Counted from the first letter of the stretch, positions 54,790-64,000 are shown. The stretch: 64,000 nucleotides of DNA from Pseudomonas sp. ML96 (GCF_000761545.1 NZ_JPMY01000006.1:62001-126000), one strand, 5' to 3'. A program made the numbers and translations. Notes: generated by a model not told the origin, from the sequence alone.

Positions 54790-55302
54790 ATGAACCAGAC
54801 CCTGCCCCTCTGCCTGATCGCCGCCCTCGCGGAAAACCGCGTGATCGGCCGCGACAACCAACTGCCCTGGCACCTGCCGGCGGACCTCAAGCACTTCAAG
54901 GCCAAGACGCTCGGCAAGCCGATCATCATGGGCCGCAAGACCTGGGATTCGCTCGGCCGGCCGCTGCCGGGCCGCCTCAACCTGGTGGTCAGCCGCCAGG
55001 CCGGGCTGCAGCTGGAAGGAGCCGAGGTGTTTGCCTCGCTGGAGCAGGCCATCGTGCGTGCCGACCAGTGGGCCCGCGAGCAGGGCGTGGACGAGCTGAT
55101 GCTGATCGGTGGCGCCCAGCTCTACGAACAGGGCCTGGCCCAGGCCGCGCGTCTCTACCTGACCCGCGTGGCTCTGCAGCCCGAGGGCGATGCCTGGTTC
55201 CCGGCCTTCGACGAGGCCGCCTGGCAACGCAGCGAGCGCGAGGAACATGCTGCCGCCGAGAGCAGCCCCGCCTACTGCTTCGAGACCTGGCAGCGCCGCT
55301 AG
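54790..55302 (+). CDS. folA: Dihydrofolate reductase
   Basis: FolA reduces dihydrofolate to tetrahydrofolate with NADPH, closing the cycle opened by ThyA encoded 14 kb away. The 170-residue protein starts MNQTLPLCLIAALAENRVIG and contains RDNQLPWHLPADLKHFKAKT, with the catalytic acidic residue in LPADL. Further motifs are GKPIIMGRKTWDSLGRPLPG, NLVVSRQ and ELMLIGGAQLYEQGLAQAAR. Its length is normal for chromosomal type I enzymes. It is a single gene facing away from glpQ. Confidence 0.97.
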   Translation: MNQTLPLCLIAALAENRVIGRDNQLPWHLPADLKHFKAKTLGKPIIMGRKTWDSLGRPLPGRLNLVVSRQAGLQLEGAEVFASLEQAIVRADQWAREQGVDELMLIGGAQLYEQGLAQAARLYLTRVALQPEGDAWFPAFDEAAWQRSEREEHAAAESSPAYCFETWQRR

Positions 55303-55388
55303 GACTTTTCTTCACTGCCATTGATCGACGTCGCTTTCCACGGAAGGCGGCGCCCTATGCTTGTGTCTTCTTCCAACAGGTTTCATCC

Positions 55389-56036
55389 ATGACTGACAAC
55401 ACCGCCGAGCCCGCGCAGACGGAAACGGTCGCCGCCATCTTCGTCCGCCACCCGCTGTGGGAGGATGCCCTGGCGCTGCTGTTCGGCACCGCCCTGGTGG
55501 CTCTGGGCATCGCCTTCTACGGCCAGGCCGGGCTGCTCACCGGCGGCACCGTGGGCATCGCCTTCCTCGCCAAGTACCTGGCCGGCTGGCCGTTCGGCCT
55601 GGTGTTCTGCCTGGTCAACCTGCCGTTCTACCTGCTCGGCATCTGGCGCCTGGGCTGGGGCTTCACCCTGCGCACCGGCTGCGCGGTGCTGCTGGTGTCG
55701 CTGCTGGCCGAGCTGACTCCGGGCTGGGTCGCCTTCACCCACCTCAACGTGCTGTACGCCGCGCTGTTCGGCGGCGCGGCCATGGGCCTGGGTTTGCTCA
55801 TGCTGTTTCGTCACCGCGCCAGCCTGGGCGGGGTGAACATCCTCGCGCTGTTCATTCAGGAGCGCTTCGGCGTGCGCGCCGGCACGGTGCAGATGGGCAT
55901 CGACGCGGTCATCGTGCTGGGGGCGATCTTCGTGGTGACACCGGACAAGGTGGCGCTGTCGGTGCTCGGTGCGGTGATGCTCAACCTGGTGCTGGCGCTC
56001 AACCACCGCGCCGATCGCTACGTCGGGGTCAGCTGA
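55389..56036 (+). CDS. YitT-family membrane protein
   Basis: A 215-residue inner-membrane protein with about five or six helices. ALLFGTALVALGIAFYGQAG then LLTGGTVGIAFLAKYLAGW is the YitT/UPF0750 pattern (G-x-T-G-G-x-x-G). LFRHRASLGGVNILALFIQE and GVRAGTVQMGIDAVIVLGAI are the second set of family motifs. The soluble DUF2179 domain found in many YitT proteins is missing. No function is established for the short form. It lies 86 bp after folA and converges on the phosphodiesterase gene. Confidence 0.85.
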   Translation: MTDNTAEPAQTETVAAIFVRHPLWEDALALLFGTALVALGIAFYGQAGLLTGGTVGIAFLAKYLAGWPFGLVFCLVNLPFYLLGIWRLGWGFTLRTGCAVLLVSLLAELTPGWVAFTHLNVLYAALFGGAAMGLGLLMLFRHRASLGGVNILALFIQERFGVRAGTVQMGIDAVIVLGAIFVVTPDKVALSVLGAVMLNLVLALNHRADRYVGVS

Positions 56037-56046
56037 CCCGCCCCGA

Positions 56047-56520
56047 CTAAGTCTGCAGTTCGATCAGCTCGGCGCGCACGGCGCCGTCGGCGATATGCAG
56101 CAGGCCGACGCTGATCGGCAGCTTGAAGCGCCGTGGCCCGGCGCTGCCAGGGTTGACCCACAGGCGCCCGTCGCGCTGCTCGATCAGCGGCTTGTGCGAG
56201 TGACCGGTGATCACCACCTGCACACTTTCCGCCAGCTCGGCCGGCACATGGGCCAGCTCATGCACCATATAAAGACCCACGCCGCCGAGTTGCAGCTCGA
56301 CCACTAGCGGCAACTCGGTGGCCCAGGCCAGGCCTTCGTCGTTGTTGCCGCGCACCACGCTCAGCGGGGCGATCTGGCGCAGTACCTCAAGGATTTCCGG
56401 CTTGCCGATATCGCCGGCATGCAGGATCTGCTCGCAACCGGCCAGGGCCGCTAGCGCCTCGGGGCGCAGCAGGCCGTGGGTATCGCTGATCAGGCCGATG
56501 CGCAGTGTGGGCTCGGGCAC
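56047..56520 (-). CDS. Metallophosphoesterase, YfcE/MJ0936 type
   Basis: A 157-residue calcineurin-like phosphodiesterase. The two-metal motifs are in order: D-x-H in IGLISDTHGLLRPE (12-17), GD in ILHAGDIGKPE, GNND in VVRGNNDEGLAW, H in YMVHELAHVP and GHSH in VVITGHSHKPL, then NPGSAGPRR. It would hydrolyse phosphodiesters, as YfcE does in vitro; the natural substrate is unknown. It lies 22 bp downstream of the purine permease gene, so the two may be co-transcribed. Confidence 0.92.
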   Translation of the reverse strand: MPEPTLRIGLISDTHGLLRPEALAALAGCEQILHAGDIGKPEILEVLRQIAPLSVVRGNNDEGLAWATELPLVVELQLGGVGLYMVHELAHVPAELAESVQVVITGHSHKPLIEQRDGRLWVNPGSAGPRRFKLPISVGLLHIADGAVRAELIELQT

Positions 56521-56542
56521 GCTCGGCCTCCTGTGGCGGCGG

Positions 56543-57919
56543 TTATGGCTGCTTCGGCGTCTCTGGCAGGAACCAGTTCAGCAGCAGGGCGCAGATGCCG
56601 CCAGTGGCGACGCCGGACTCCAGCACGTTGCGCATCGCCGCCGGCATGTGCGCGAGGAACTCCGGTACCTGCGACACGCCCAGGCCCAGCGCCAGGCTCA
56701 CGGCGATGATCAGCAGGGCGCGGCGGTCGAGGTCGATGCCGGCGAGGATGTTGATCCCCGAGGCGGCCACCGCACCGAACATCACCATCGCTGCGCCGCC
56801 GAGCACCGGTTCCGGCACCGCCTGGATCACTCCGGCGACGCTGGGGAACAGGCCGAGCAGCACCAGCATCGCGGCGATCCACAGGCCGACGTGGCGGCTG
56901 GCGACGCCGGTGAGCTGGATCACGCCGTTGTTCTGCGCGAACACCGAGCTGGGGAAGGTGTTGAACACCCCGGCCAGCAGCGAGTTGGTGCCATTGACCA
57001 GCACGCCACCCTTGATCCGCTGCATCCACTGCGGGCCTTCTACCCGCTGGCGCGAGATCTTGCTGGTGGCGGTGATGTCGCCGATGGCTTCCAGCGAGGT
57101 GACCAGGTAGATCACCAGCATCGGGATGAACAGGCTCCAGGAGAAGCCGATGCCGAAGTGCAGCGGCATCGGCACCTGGAACAGCTCGGCCTGGTGCATG
57201 CCGGTGAAGTCCAGGCGGCCCAGGTAGCCGGCCAGGGCGTAGCCCACGGCCAGGGCGATGACGATGGCGCAGCTGCGCATCCACACCACGGGAATGCGGT
57301 TGAGTACGACGATGATGGCCAGCACGCTGCCCGACAGCAGCAGGTTCTCGGCGTTGGCGAAGGTGCCGTTGCCCAGCGCGGCGAAGCCACCGCCCATGCT
57401 GATCAGGCCGACCTTGATCAGCGTCAGGCCGATCATCAGCACCACGATGCCGGTGACTAGCGGGGTGATCAGGCGTTTGACGAAGGGCAGGATGCGCGAC
57501 ACGCCGATCTCGACGAAGGAGCCGGCGATGACCACGCCGAAGATCGCCGCCATCACCGCCTCGACCGGCGTTCCCTGCTTGACCATCAGCGCACCGCCGG
57601 CGATCAGCGGGCCGACGAAGTTGAAGCTGGTGCCCTGAACGATCAGCAGGCCGGCGCCGAACGGGCCGAAGCGTTTGCACTGCACATAGGTGGCGATACC
57701 GGAGATGACCAGCGACATCGACACGATCAGGTTGGTGTCGCGCGCCGACACACCGAGCGCCTGGCAGATCAGCAGACCGGGCGTGACGATCGGCACGATG
57801 ATCGCCAGCAGGTGCTGCAGCGCGGCGAGCATGGCCACCAGCGGGCGCGGGCGGTCTTCCGGGCCGTAGACCAGTTCGTTGCGCGCGTCGTCGACGGGCG
57901 GTTTTTCCAGTGCGCTCAT
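56543..57919 (-). CDS. NCS2-family nucleobase (xanthine/uracil type) permease
   Basis: A 458-residue inner-membrane permease with about 12-14 helices. It starts with the short cytoplasmic tail MSALEKPPVDDARNELVYGP; ALQHLLAIIVPIVTPGLLIC is the first helix. The NCS2 motifs are VQGTSFNFVGPLIAGGALMV, EAIGDITATSKISRQRVEGP with the substrate-binding glutamate, and SVFAQNNGVIQLTGVASRHV, the Q-N-x-G-x4-T family signature. These proteins import xanthine, uric acid or uracil with protons. The substrate is not resolved by these motifs. The STAND-nuclease gene lies 109 bp upstream. Confidence 0.93.
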   Translation of the reverse strand: MSALEKPPVDDARNELVYGPEDRPRPLVAMLAALQHLLAIIVPIVTPGLLICQALGVSARDTNLIVSMSLVISGIATYVQCKRFGPFGAGLLIVQGTSFNFVGPLIAGGALMVKQGTPVEAVMAAIFGVVIAGSFVEIGVSRILPFVKRLITPLVTGIVVLMIGLTLIKVGLISMGGGFAALGNGTFANAENLLLSGSVLAIIVVLNRIPVVWMRSCAIVIALAVGYALAGYLGRLDFTGMHQAELFQVPMPLHFGIGFSWSLFIPMLVIYLVTSLEAIGDITATSKISRQRVEGPQWMQRIKGGVLVNGTNSLLAGVFNTFPSSVFAQNNGVIQLTGVASRHVGLWIAAMLVLLGLFPSVAGVIQAVPEPVLGGAAMVMFGAVAASGINILAGIDLDRRALLIIAVSLALGLGVSQVPEFLAHMPAAMRNVLESGVATGGICALLLNWFLPETPKQP

Positions 57920-58028
57920 GGCAGGCTCCGCGAAAAAAAGCGGCGATTCTACGCCACTGCAGCACAGCGGAAGAGGTAATTCAGCGGCGCGCCTGACTCA
58001 AGCCGCGCCCTTGAAACATTGCGTTTAC

Positions 58029-61000
58029 TTAGAGCCAGCTGACATCCAGCACACGTACGAACACCCTTTTTCGTTCTTCCTCCGAGAGCAGGCTTTCCAA
58101 TCTAGCTCTCAGCTCATCGGGTGTTGTGGGTTTTGGTTTCCTGTTCGGTGGGCTTTTCAATTTCTTGCTGTCGCCAAACCAAAGCACCAAATAAATCCCG
58201 TGTCCCATAGACTTCGGTGCGTGGGCATACTGGGCAATCAGCTGATCGCGCAATGCTGTCCATAACTTGTCGTGATCATCACGCTTGATCTCAATCGGCA
58301 GGGCCAACTGGTTCCGGTAGTCGAGTTGAAGATCGGCGCGCTTGTCTCCTGCATGGTCATATTCCGGGGCAATGCCAATGCCGTGAGCATCCAGGCGAGA
58401 TCGCAAGCGGGCCAATAGAACATCGCGGCATAGGTTTTCTCCGCGCCGGCTGGGGGGCTGCCCATTGGGAATATTCCAGAACATCCGATAACCGTCGTCA
58501 TTGGCATGGCGTAGTTCATGGGCGATGTCGTCTAGGTGACTCAAGGTAAGGTGCATTAGATCAGCGATATTCGCTGGCACCTGGTTGGCCAGCACGTCGG
58601 CGACCTCCTCCAAGCCCAGGAAACGGAATTCAGCTTCCCTTCTGCGCGCTTGCTGCTGCTCCAATGTGCTCCGAATCCTGTAGTGCTGAGTAGACAACGC
58701 TGGGCTATCAAGCAGGCGCTGCAACTCATTTCGGGCCTCTACATTAGTTTGCGTGCCAAACCAGTCGATCATGCCGCGCAGTTCGTCGCCAAGATCCATC
58801 GCTGCAGTGACGAAGCCTCCACGGCCACGCTCTAGGTCGGCATGAGGGATAAGTGCCTCGATCAAGCGCCCCAGAATGCGTTCTGGTTGGGAGGGGCACA
58901 GGGCCGGCAGTTGAATGCCTTGCATCAGGACTTCAACCGCTAGCTGCATAGCTACATCTGCCTCCTCTGCCTCGCCGAGGCGTTGCCAGAACTCATCCTC
59001 GTCGTCAGAGCTGCCATTCAGTACCTGCAGTGCCAGCCACAGAAGGCGCTGGTCAGTATTGAGTTGTGGCAATTTCAACTTTTGTAGAGCCAGCGCAGCA
59101 AGGCACTCCGGAGCGGACACTAGAGCCGCTTTCAGCAACTGCCGGAGGTCATGGAGTTGCTGCGCAGCGGCTGTTTCGGGAAATTGTTGCAGCAAACCTG
59201 GGCTGGCCAGCTGAGCGACCTTTGCATAGGCAGTATCTCTAGCCAATAAGTAAGTCATGCCTGCAGATGTACTGCCTGCAGCAAACGTACTAGTGGCCTG
59301 GCGAACCAGCACACGGGCAAACAATTCGGGACGCTGCTGCGCGGTTTGCGCGCACCAAGTGCTCAGATCATCCAGCCCGAAGTGTGGCGTGCAGAGATAA
59401 ATGGCGAGCAATAACTCAACTCGATCATCTGGCAGCGCCGTCACTTGCTCGGGTGTATCTACCCAGCTCAGTTGCAGGCCAAGCAGACAGGGAAGACTAA
59501 TGTAATAGCGCTTTCCAGATTGACTCAGAGAGATGATCTCTGTGACAGAAGGCAGATCAGGGCGCTGCAGGCATCTACGAAACCCCGACTCGGCTGCCTG
59601 CATAAGGCCGTCGCCTAGATCGCTGTAGCTGGCAAAGCGGGCGTTAATTGTTTCCCCATGAATGTTCGAGAAACGATCTAGCCAAACCCTCACAAGATCT
59701 TCCAGCAGGTGTGCCGAGGCCGTGCCGGCAGCAATTGCGGGAAGTTCGGGAGTAATGTGTTGAGTTCTCTGGTGGCGCTGCTCTGCTTGCCGCTCTCTGT
59801 AGCTGCGAGTACGCGCTGCGTCTTGCAAGCGCCAGCTCTCCTGTTCCAAATCACAGAAAAGCCCTTTGTGTAACCAGGCAGCCCTATCTGGGAACTTCTG
59901 TGCCCAGGCATCTAAAACCTCCAGAGACAGCCCTTCGGCACCGCGTTGCTGCATTAGAGCGTGAATTGCAAATTGAGTATGGATTTTGGCTGCCGCCTCG
60001 TCCTCCAGCGTGCCTGCGCGCCGGAGATGCCAGAGCCCTATATCTGCTGGTGGGATTGCATCGTGCAAATAGAGGTGGGGGATACGCCTGCTATCGCTCG
60101 CAATGGTTTGGACGCATTGATTAAGTACGGCCTTGTATCTCTCTGGGCGCTGTTCAAGCCAACTCTGGATCTGTACTCGAGAGTCTTGCTCCCTGTTGAA
60201 ATGCCCATATTGATTAGCTCCGGCCCCTAGCCAGTTAAAGAGCTGCTCATCTGTAGCGGATTCACCGAACTCATTGAGAGTACGAACAAGCAATCGACCA
60301 ACCGAGCGGGACAGCATCCACTCGGTTCTGTCTTCATCAAAAAAATCGCTCTTTGCACAAAGCCCATCCAACAACGCCGGTAACTGATCCGCTGGGGCTC
60401 GTTCCGATAGCCCATGCTCCAAGAACATCAGATAGCCTCCAATCAAATGTGTGTCCTTGGGTGGATGAAGGCAGTGGAGAAGCTCGTTCGGCATCAAAAA
60501 ATCCGGATATAGCCGATCTAGCAGTTGGCTCAACAACTCGTCATCTTCGTCCTCAACCTCACCGCTGCATATCTGCGACAGCAAGGCTTTGCTCTCAGTA
60601 GGAGAGGTCACTTTCAGCCAAATACTAAGCGCGCTATTTCGAAGGCGTTGCCAGAGCGAAGTGTCTTTGATCGTCGCGAGCAGTGGAGTTGCCAGAGAAG
60701 CATCAGCATGGCCGTACTCAAGAATATCCAGCACACAATCCATATGGGACTGTGTTGCTTCATCGCGCTCGGAAGCCTGCAGAATGCGCTGAAAGTCCTC
60801 AAGCAGCGATTCGTCTGCCAAGGCCCTGAACCCAGTCATGTCTTGCCAAAGGTGCCAGCGGTATCCCGGAAACTTCTCTGCCTGCTGGCGCAGGGCCTGC
60901 AGCAGATATCGCTTGTCTGCGGTGCTGAACGGACCTACATCGCCATACAGCACGATACCGAGCGGATCTGCTTCTATCAGGCGCCTACGTATTGATGTGC

Positions 61001-62063
61001 TCTGTTGAGCCAGCCATGCGACTAGTCCCCGTAAGTCGGCGACTACTCCTCCATCGAAGCCAAACAACAGATTAAGTAGACGGCCATGTGGCAGGCTTTC
61101 GCGATCCAGCTTGTCCGCCAGCCAGCTGGCCGCCAGATATTCGGCAATGCTGCGGTGGTGAGGCGTTAGGTGTTCAGCGTTACCAGGGGAGGGGGTGAAT
61201 AAGGCAGATTGCAGTGCCCTTCTAGCTGCGGCGGGGATTTCTGGCTTGAACTGGCTGAGTGCTGGGTAACTGAAGTCGCTGGAGTCTAAATCGCTGGCAA
61301 TTCCCGCCTTACTCGAAAGTAGCTGTACTGCGAACAACTGCCCTGCCGCTTTCAGCAAGATTTCGTTATCGGTCGTTTTGGCTTCACTGGTTTGCCGGTG
61401 GCGAACGTTGTTTTCCGCCACCAATTTCTCGCAGGCCAGTCGATAAACCTCGTTGCGGCTTTCCGGCCATTTTTCACCGCTGACGGCCCTGGCCATCAGG
61501 CCGAGCATCTGTGGATTACTCAGCAGCTGGGCAATGCCGTAGCGTTCGGCTTGTTCGATAAAAGCTTTGGGATCGGCGACGTTGTAATTGCTGTGCAGGA
61601 TTTGCTGGATGTCCTCGCCACTCAGCGGACATAGCTGCAATACCTTCAACTGGCCATCAGGGCTGGCACCCTGCAAATCAGAGATGTCTGTCGATCCGTA
61701 CCAGTCAGCTGCGCGGCAGGAGAGTCGGAAGGCTGGTTTGCCAAGTTGAAGCAGTTGTTGGCGGATGCGTAGAGGTAGGCTGTCAGCACCCGCAGAGCGG
61801 GCCTCATCTAACGCGTCGATGAATAGGGTTTTCCCGCGCCACTCCTCCAGCGGCGGAGTCGTTATTACAAGCTCGTTCACAGTGACGTATACGCCACCGG
61901 CCTCCAGAGAGGCCTGCCTCAGGGCTTCACTCTTGCCAGCCCCAGGCTCGCCCAACAGAACCCATGCTGGCGTCATGTGAAAGTTGTCGAGTGGTAGCTC
62001 TTCTAGCCCGTGTTCTTCATCCTGCTTTTCAGCAACTTTCTGCACTCGCCTGGCTACCAGCAT
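58029..62063 (-). CDS. NACHT/STAND-type ATPase with C-terminal PD-(D/E)xK nuclease-like domain (candidate defence protein)
   Basis: A 1344-residue protein from the ATG at 62061-62063, with GAGGG 9 bp upstream; a TTG 22 codons earlier lies in the ilvD terminator and is unlikely. Walker A WVLLGEPGAGKSEAL is at 34-48, Walker B KTLFIDALDEARSAG at 78-92 and a sensor region LSCRAADW near 115. LLSNPQMLGLMARAVSG and HHRSIAEYLAASWLADKL fit a NACHT-like module ending near 330. About 900 residues of helical, unclassified sequence follow. The end resembles a restriction-type nuclease: RADLQLDYRN (Asp1244), LPIEIKRDD (Glu1258, Lys1260), RDQLIAQY (Gln1274) and GIYLVLWFG. Codon use and GC are clearly lower than in neighbours, suggesting acquisition. 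Substrate and trigger are unknown. Confidence 0.85.
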   Translation of the reverse strand: MLVARRVQKVAEKQDEEHGLEELPLDNFHMTPAWVLLGEPGAGKSEALRQASLEAGGVYVTVNELVITTPPLEEWRGKTLFIDALDEARSAGADSLPLRIRQQLLQLGKPAFRLSCRAADWYGSTDISDLQGASPDGQLKVLQLCPLSGEDIQQILHSNYNVADPKAFIEQAERYGIAQLLSNPQMLGLMARAVSGEKWPESRNEVYRLACEKLVAENNVRHRQTSEAKTTDNEILLKAAGQLFAVQLLSSKAGIASDLDSSDFSYPALSQFKPEIPAAARRALQSALFTPSPGNAEHLTPHHRSIAEYLAASWLADKLDRESLPHGRLLNLLFGFDGGVVADLRGLVAWLAQQSTSIRRRLIEADPLGIVLYGDVGPFSTADKRYLLQALRQQAEKFPGYRWHLWQDMTGFRALADESLLEDFQRILQASERDEATQSHMDCVLDILEYGHADASLATPLLATIKDTSLWQRLRNSALSIWLKVTSPTESKALLSQICSGEVEDEDDELLSQLLDRLYPDFLMPNELLHCLHPPKDTHLIGGYLMFLEHGLSERAPADQLPALLDGLCAKSDFFDEDRTEWMLSRSVGRLLVRTLNEFGESATDEQLFNWLGAGANQYGHFNREQDSRVQIQSWLEQRPERYKAVLNQCVQTIASDSRRIPHLYLHDAIPPADIGLWHLRRAGTLEDEAAAKIHTQFAIHALMQQRGAEGLSLEVLDAWAQKFPDRAAWLHKGLFCDLEQESWRLQDAARTRSYRERQAEQRHQRTQHITPELPAIAAGTASAHLLEDLVRVWLDRFSNIHGETINARFASYSDLGDGLMQAAESGFRRCLQRPDLPSVTEIISLSQSGKRYYISLPCLLGLQLSWVDTPEQVTALPDDRVELLLAIYLCTPHFGLDDLSTWCAQTAQQRPELFARVLVRQATSTFAAGSTSAGMTYLLARDTAYAKVAQLASPGLLQQFPETAAAQQLHDLRQLLKAALVSAPECLAALALQKLKLPQLNTDQRLLWLALQVLNGSSDDEDEFWQRLGEAEEADVAMQLAVEVLMQGIQLPALCPSQPERILGRLIEALIPHADLERGRGGFVTAAMDLGDELRGMIDWFGTQTNVEARNELQRLLDSPALSTQHYRIRSTLEQQQARRREAEFRFLGLEEVADVLANQVPANIADLMHLTLSHLDDIAHELRHANDDGYRMFWNIPNGQPPSRRGENLCRDVLLARLRSRLDAHGIGIAPEYDHAGDKRADLQLDYRNQLALPIEIKRDDHDKLWTALRDQLIAQYAHAPKSMGHGIYLVLWFGDSKKLKSPPNRKPKPTTPDELRARLESLLSEEERKRVFVRVLDVSWL

Positions 62064-62127
62064 CGTCCTTATCCCTCGAAACCTGCATGCCCGGCAGGAT
62101 ACAGGGCTGATCTGTGGTGCAGAAAGC

Positions 62128-62157
62128 AAAGCGCCCCGCTATTGCGGGGCGCTTTTT
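62128..62157 (-). terminator. Rho-independent terminator after ilvD
   Basis: A perfect 12-bp stem, AAAGCGCCCCGC with GCGGGGCGCTTT, around the loop tatt, with A/T tracts on both sides. Read in the minus direction it ends ilvD transcription. This leaves only about 65 bp before the STAND-nuclease start codon, so that gene needs a promoter in this short gap. Confidence 0.85.
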
Positions 62158-62172
62158 AACTACTGAACGGGC

Positions 62173-64000
62173 TTAGCCGTCGAGCAGCGACTTGTCGCGT
62201 ACTGCACCCTTGTCGGCGCTGGTAGCCAGCAGGGCGTAGGCCTTGAGCGCGGTGGTCACCTTACGCGCGCGCGGGGCGACCGGCTTCCAGCCCTTCTGGT
62301 CCTGCACGATGCGGCGGGCGGCCAGTTCTTCATCGCTGATCAGCAGGTTGATGCTGCGGTTGGGGATGTCGATCAGCACCTTGTCGCCGTCACGCACCAG
62401 GCCGATGGCGCCGCCCGCGGCGGCTTCCGGCGAGGCGTGGCCGATGGACAGGCCCGAGGTACCGCCGGAGAAGCGGCCGTCGGTGAGCAGGGCGCAGGCT
62501 TTGCCCAGGCCTTTGGATTTGAGGTAGGAGGTCGGGTAGAGCATTTCTTGCATGCCCGGGCCGCCTTTCGGGCCTTCGTAGCGGATGATCACGATGTCGC
62601 CGGCCTTCACTTCGTCGGCGAGGATGCCCTTAACGGCGCTGTCCTGGCTTTCGAAGATCTTCGCGGTGCCTTCGAACACGTGGATCGACTCATCCACGCC
62701 GGCGGTCTTCACCACGCAGCCGTCGAGGGCGATGTTGCCGTACAGCACGGCCAGGCCGCCTTCTTGCGAATAGGCATGCTTGACGCTGCGGATGCAGCCT
62801 TCGGCGCGGTCGTCGTCCAGGGTTTCCCAGCGGGTGCTTTGGCTGAACGCGGTCTGGGTCGGGATGCCGGCCGGGCCGGCCTTGAAGAAGGTGTGCACCT
62901 TCTCGTCGCTGGTCTGGGTGATGTCCCACTGGGCGATGGCGTCGGCCATGCTCGGGCTGTGCACGGTCGGCACGTCGGTGTGCAGCAGGCCACCACGGGC
63001 CAGCTCGCCGAGGATGGAGAAGATGCCGCCGGCGCGGTGCACGTCTTCCATGTGGTACTTCTGGATGTTCGGCGCCACCTTGCACAGCTGCGGCACCTTG
63101 CGCGACAGGCGATCGATGTCGCGCAGGTCGAAGGCGATCTCCGCCTCCTGGGCGGCGGCCAGCAGGTGCAGGATGGTGTTGGTCGAACCGCCCATGGCGA
63201 TGTCCAGGGTCATGGCGTTCTCGAACGCCTTGAAGCTGGCGACATTGCGCGGCAGCACGCTGGCATCGTTCTCGCCGTAGTAGCGTTGGCACAGCTCGAC
63301 GGCCAGGCGGCCGGCGCGCAGGAACAGCTGCTCGCGGTCAGAGTGGGTGGCCAGGGTCGAGCCGTTGCCCGGCAGGCCAAGGCCGAGGGCCTCGACCAGG
63401 CAGTTCATCGAGTTGGCGGTGAACATGCCGGAGCACGAGCCGCAGGTCGGGCAGGCGCTGCGCTCGTACTCGGCGACTTTTTCGTCGGAGCAGGAGTCGT
63501 CGGCGGCAACCACCATGGCGTCGACCAGGTCCAGGCCATGGTTGGCCAGCTTGGTCTTGCCGGCTTCCATCGGGCCGCCGGAGACGAACACCACCGGGAT
63601 GTTCAGGCGCAGGGCGGCCATCAGCATGCCGGGGGTGATCTTGTCGCAGTTGGAGATGCAGACGATGGCGTCGGCGCAGTGGGCGTTGACCATGTATTCC
63701 ACGGAGTCGGCGATGATCTCGCGGCTCGGCAGGGAGTAGAGCATGCCGTCATGGCCCATGGCGATGCCGTCGTCCACGGCGATGGTGTTGAATTCCTTGG
63801 CCACGCCGCCGTGTTTCTCGATCTCGCGGGCGACCAGCTGGCCCAGGTCCTTCAGGTGCACGTGGCCAGGCACGAACTGGGTGAAGGAGTTGGCGATGGC
63901 GATGATCGGCTTCTTGAAGTCTTCGTCCTTCATCCCGGTGGCGCGCCACAGAGCGCGGGCGCCGGCCATGTTGCGGCCGTGGGTGGAGGTTTTCGAGCGG
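62173..64000 (-). CDS. ilvD: Dihydroxy-acid dehydratase (5' end outside window)
   Basis: IlvD dehydrates dihydroxy-isovalerate and dihydroxy-methylvalerate in valine, leucine and isoleucine synthesis, using an iron-sulfur cluster. About 609 residues are visible. The frame runs off the right edge; [20 protein letters not shown], upstream of the first internal Met at 63969, is the usual N-terminus, so only a few codons are missing. Cluster and active-site motifs are [45 protein letters not shown] and [21 protein letters not shown] strong terminator follows. Confidence 0.98.
   Translation of the reverse strand, partial: RSKTSTHGRNMAGARALWRATGMKDEDFKKPIIAIANSFTQFVPGHVHLKDLGQLVAREIEKHGGVAKEFNTIAVDDGIAMGHDGMLYSLPSREIIADSVEYMVNAHCADAIVCISNCDKITPGMLMAALRLNIPVVFVSGGPMEAGKTKLANHGLDLVDAMVVAADDSCSDEKVAEYERSACPTCGSCSGMFTANSMNCLVEALGLGLPGNGSTLATHSDREQLFLRAGRLAVELCQRYYGENDASVLPRNVASFKAFENAMTLDIAMGGSTNTILHLLAAAQEAEIAFDLRDIDRLSRKVPQLCKVAPNIQKYHMEDVHRAGGIFSILGELARGGLLHTDVPTVHSPSMADAIAQWDITQTSDEKVHTFFKAGPAGIPTQTAFSQSTRWETLDDDRAEGCIRSVKHAYSQEGGLAVLYGNIALDGCVVKTAGVDESIHVFEGTAKIFESQDSAVKGILADEVKAGDIVIIRYEGPKGGPGMQEMLYPTSYLKSKGLGKACALLTDGRFSGGTSGLSIGHASPEAAAGGAIGLVRDGDKVLIDIPNRSINLLISDEELAARRIVQDQKGWKPVAPRARKVTTALKAYALLATSADKGAVRDKSLLDG

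Noticed and set aside
62064..62129. Upstream TTG start adding 22 residues to the STAND-nuclease protein
   Set aside because: The TTG lies in the ilvD terminator stem and has no ribosome site, whereas the ATG at 62063 does.

Overview
The window is chromosomal DNA of a Pseudomonas. The order lysA-lppL, cyaY, rnk, cyaA, argH, algZ-algR-hemCDXY, dsbH-like, algQ, FKBP, algP, ABC-F, hemB, ppk is the known argH/algR neighbourhood of Pseudomonas. The block TSUP permease, lgt, thyA ... glpQ, folA, phosphodiesterase, purine permease, ilvD is a second known block. Coding is dense and strongly GC-rich, no rRNA or tRNA gene is visible, and the species cannot be fixed. In P. aeruginosa PAO1, as I recall its locus numbers, the two blocks lie on opposite sides of the replication origin. 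Their joining here suggests an inversion around the origin.

Layout. 0-10 kb: lysine biosynthesis end (lysA), the LptM-like lipopeptide, an AraC regulator, frataxin, Rnk, a class 3 lipase, class I adenylate cyclase and small conserved genes. 10-21.5 kb: argH facing the AlgZ/AlgR two-component system, which leads into the haem genes hemC-hemD-hemX-hemY. After these come a DsbB-family protein, the anti-sigma factor AlgQ, an FKBP isomerase and the lysine/alanine/proline-repeat protein AlgP. 21.5-31.2 kb: ABC-F ATPase, small MscS channel, LysE exporter, small enzymes, hemB and polyphosphate kinase. 31.2-38 kb: a stretch of single-gene units, including a DUF523 protein, a 2-oxoglutarate oxygenase, an alpha/beta hydrolase, a chemoreceptor with a membrane-embedded sensor and a TANGO2-like protein.

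38-41 kb: a sulfite/anion-type TSUP permease followed by lgt-thyA. Two inverted-repeat elements (269 bp and 142 bp) flank the TSUP gene, and the second ends exactly at the lgt ribosome binding site. 40.6-48.1 kb: a 2-aminoethylphosphonate (AEP) unit made of a LysR regulator, ATPase, fused double permease, PhnX phosphonatase, binding protein, FAD oxidoreductase and PhnZ-like HD oxygenase. It has no phnW transaminase and no phnY hydroxylase. 48-58 kb: LysR/EamA pair, a GTPase with a membrane DUF2868 partner, glpQ, folA, a YitT-type membrane protein, a phosphodiesterase and an NCS2 purine permease.

The clearest accessory gene is at 58029-62063. It is a 1344-residue protein with an N-terminal NACHT/STAND-type ATPase, a long unclassified middle and a C-terminal PD-(D/E)xK-type nuclease-like domain. 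It is lower in GC than its neighbours and sits alone between the purine permease and ilvD. I read it as a candidate single-gene antiphage or anti-plasmid defence system.
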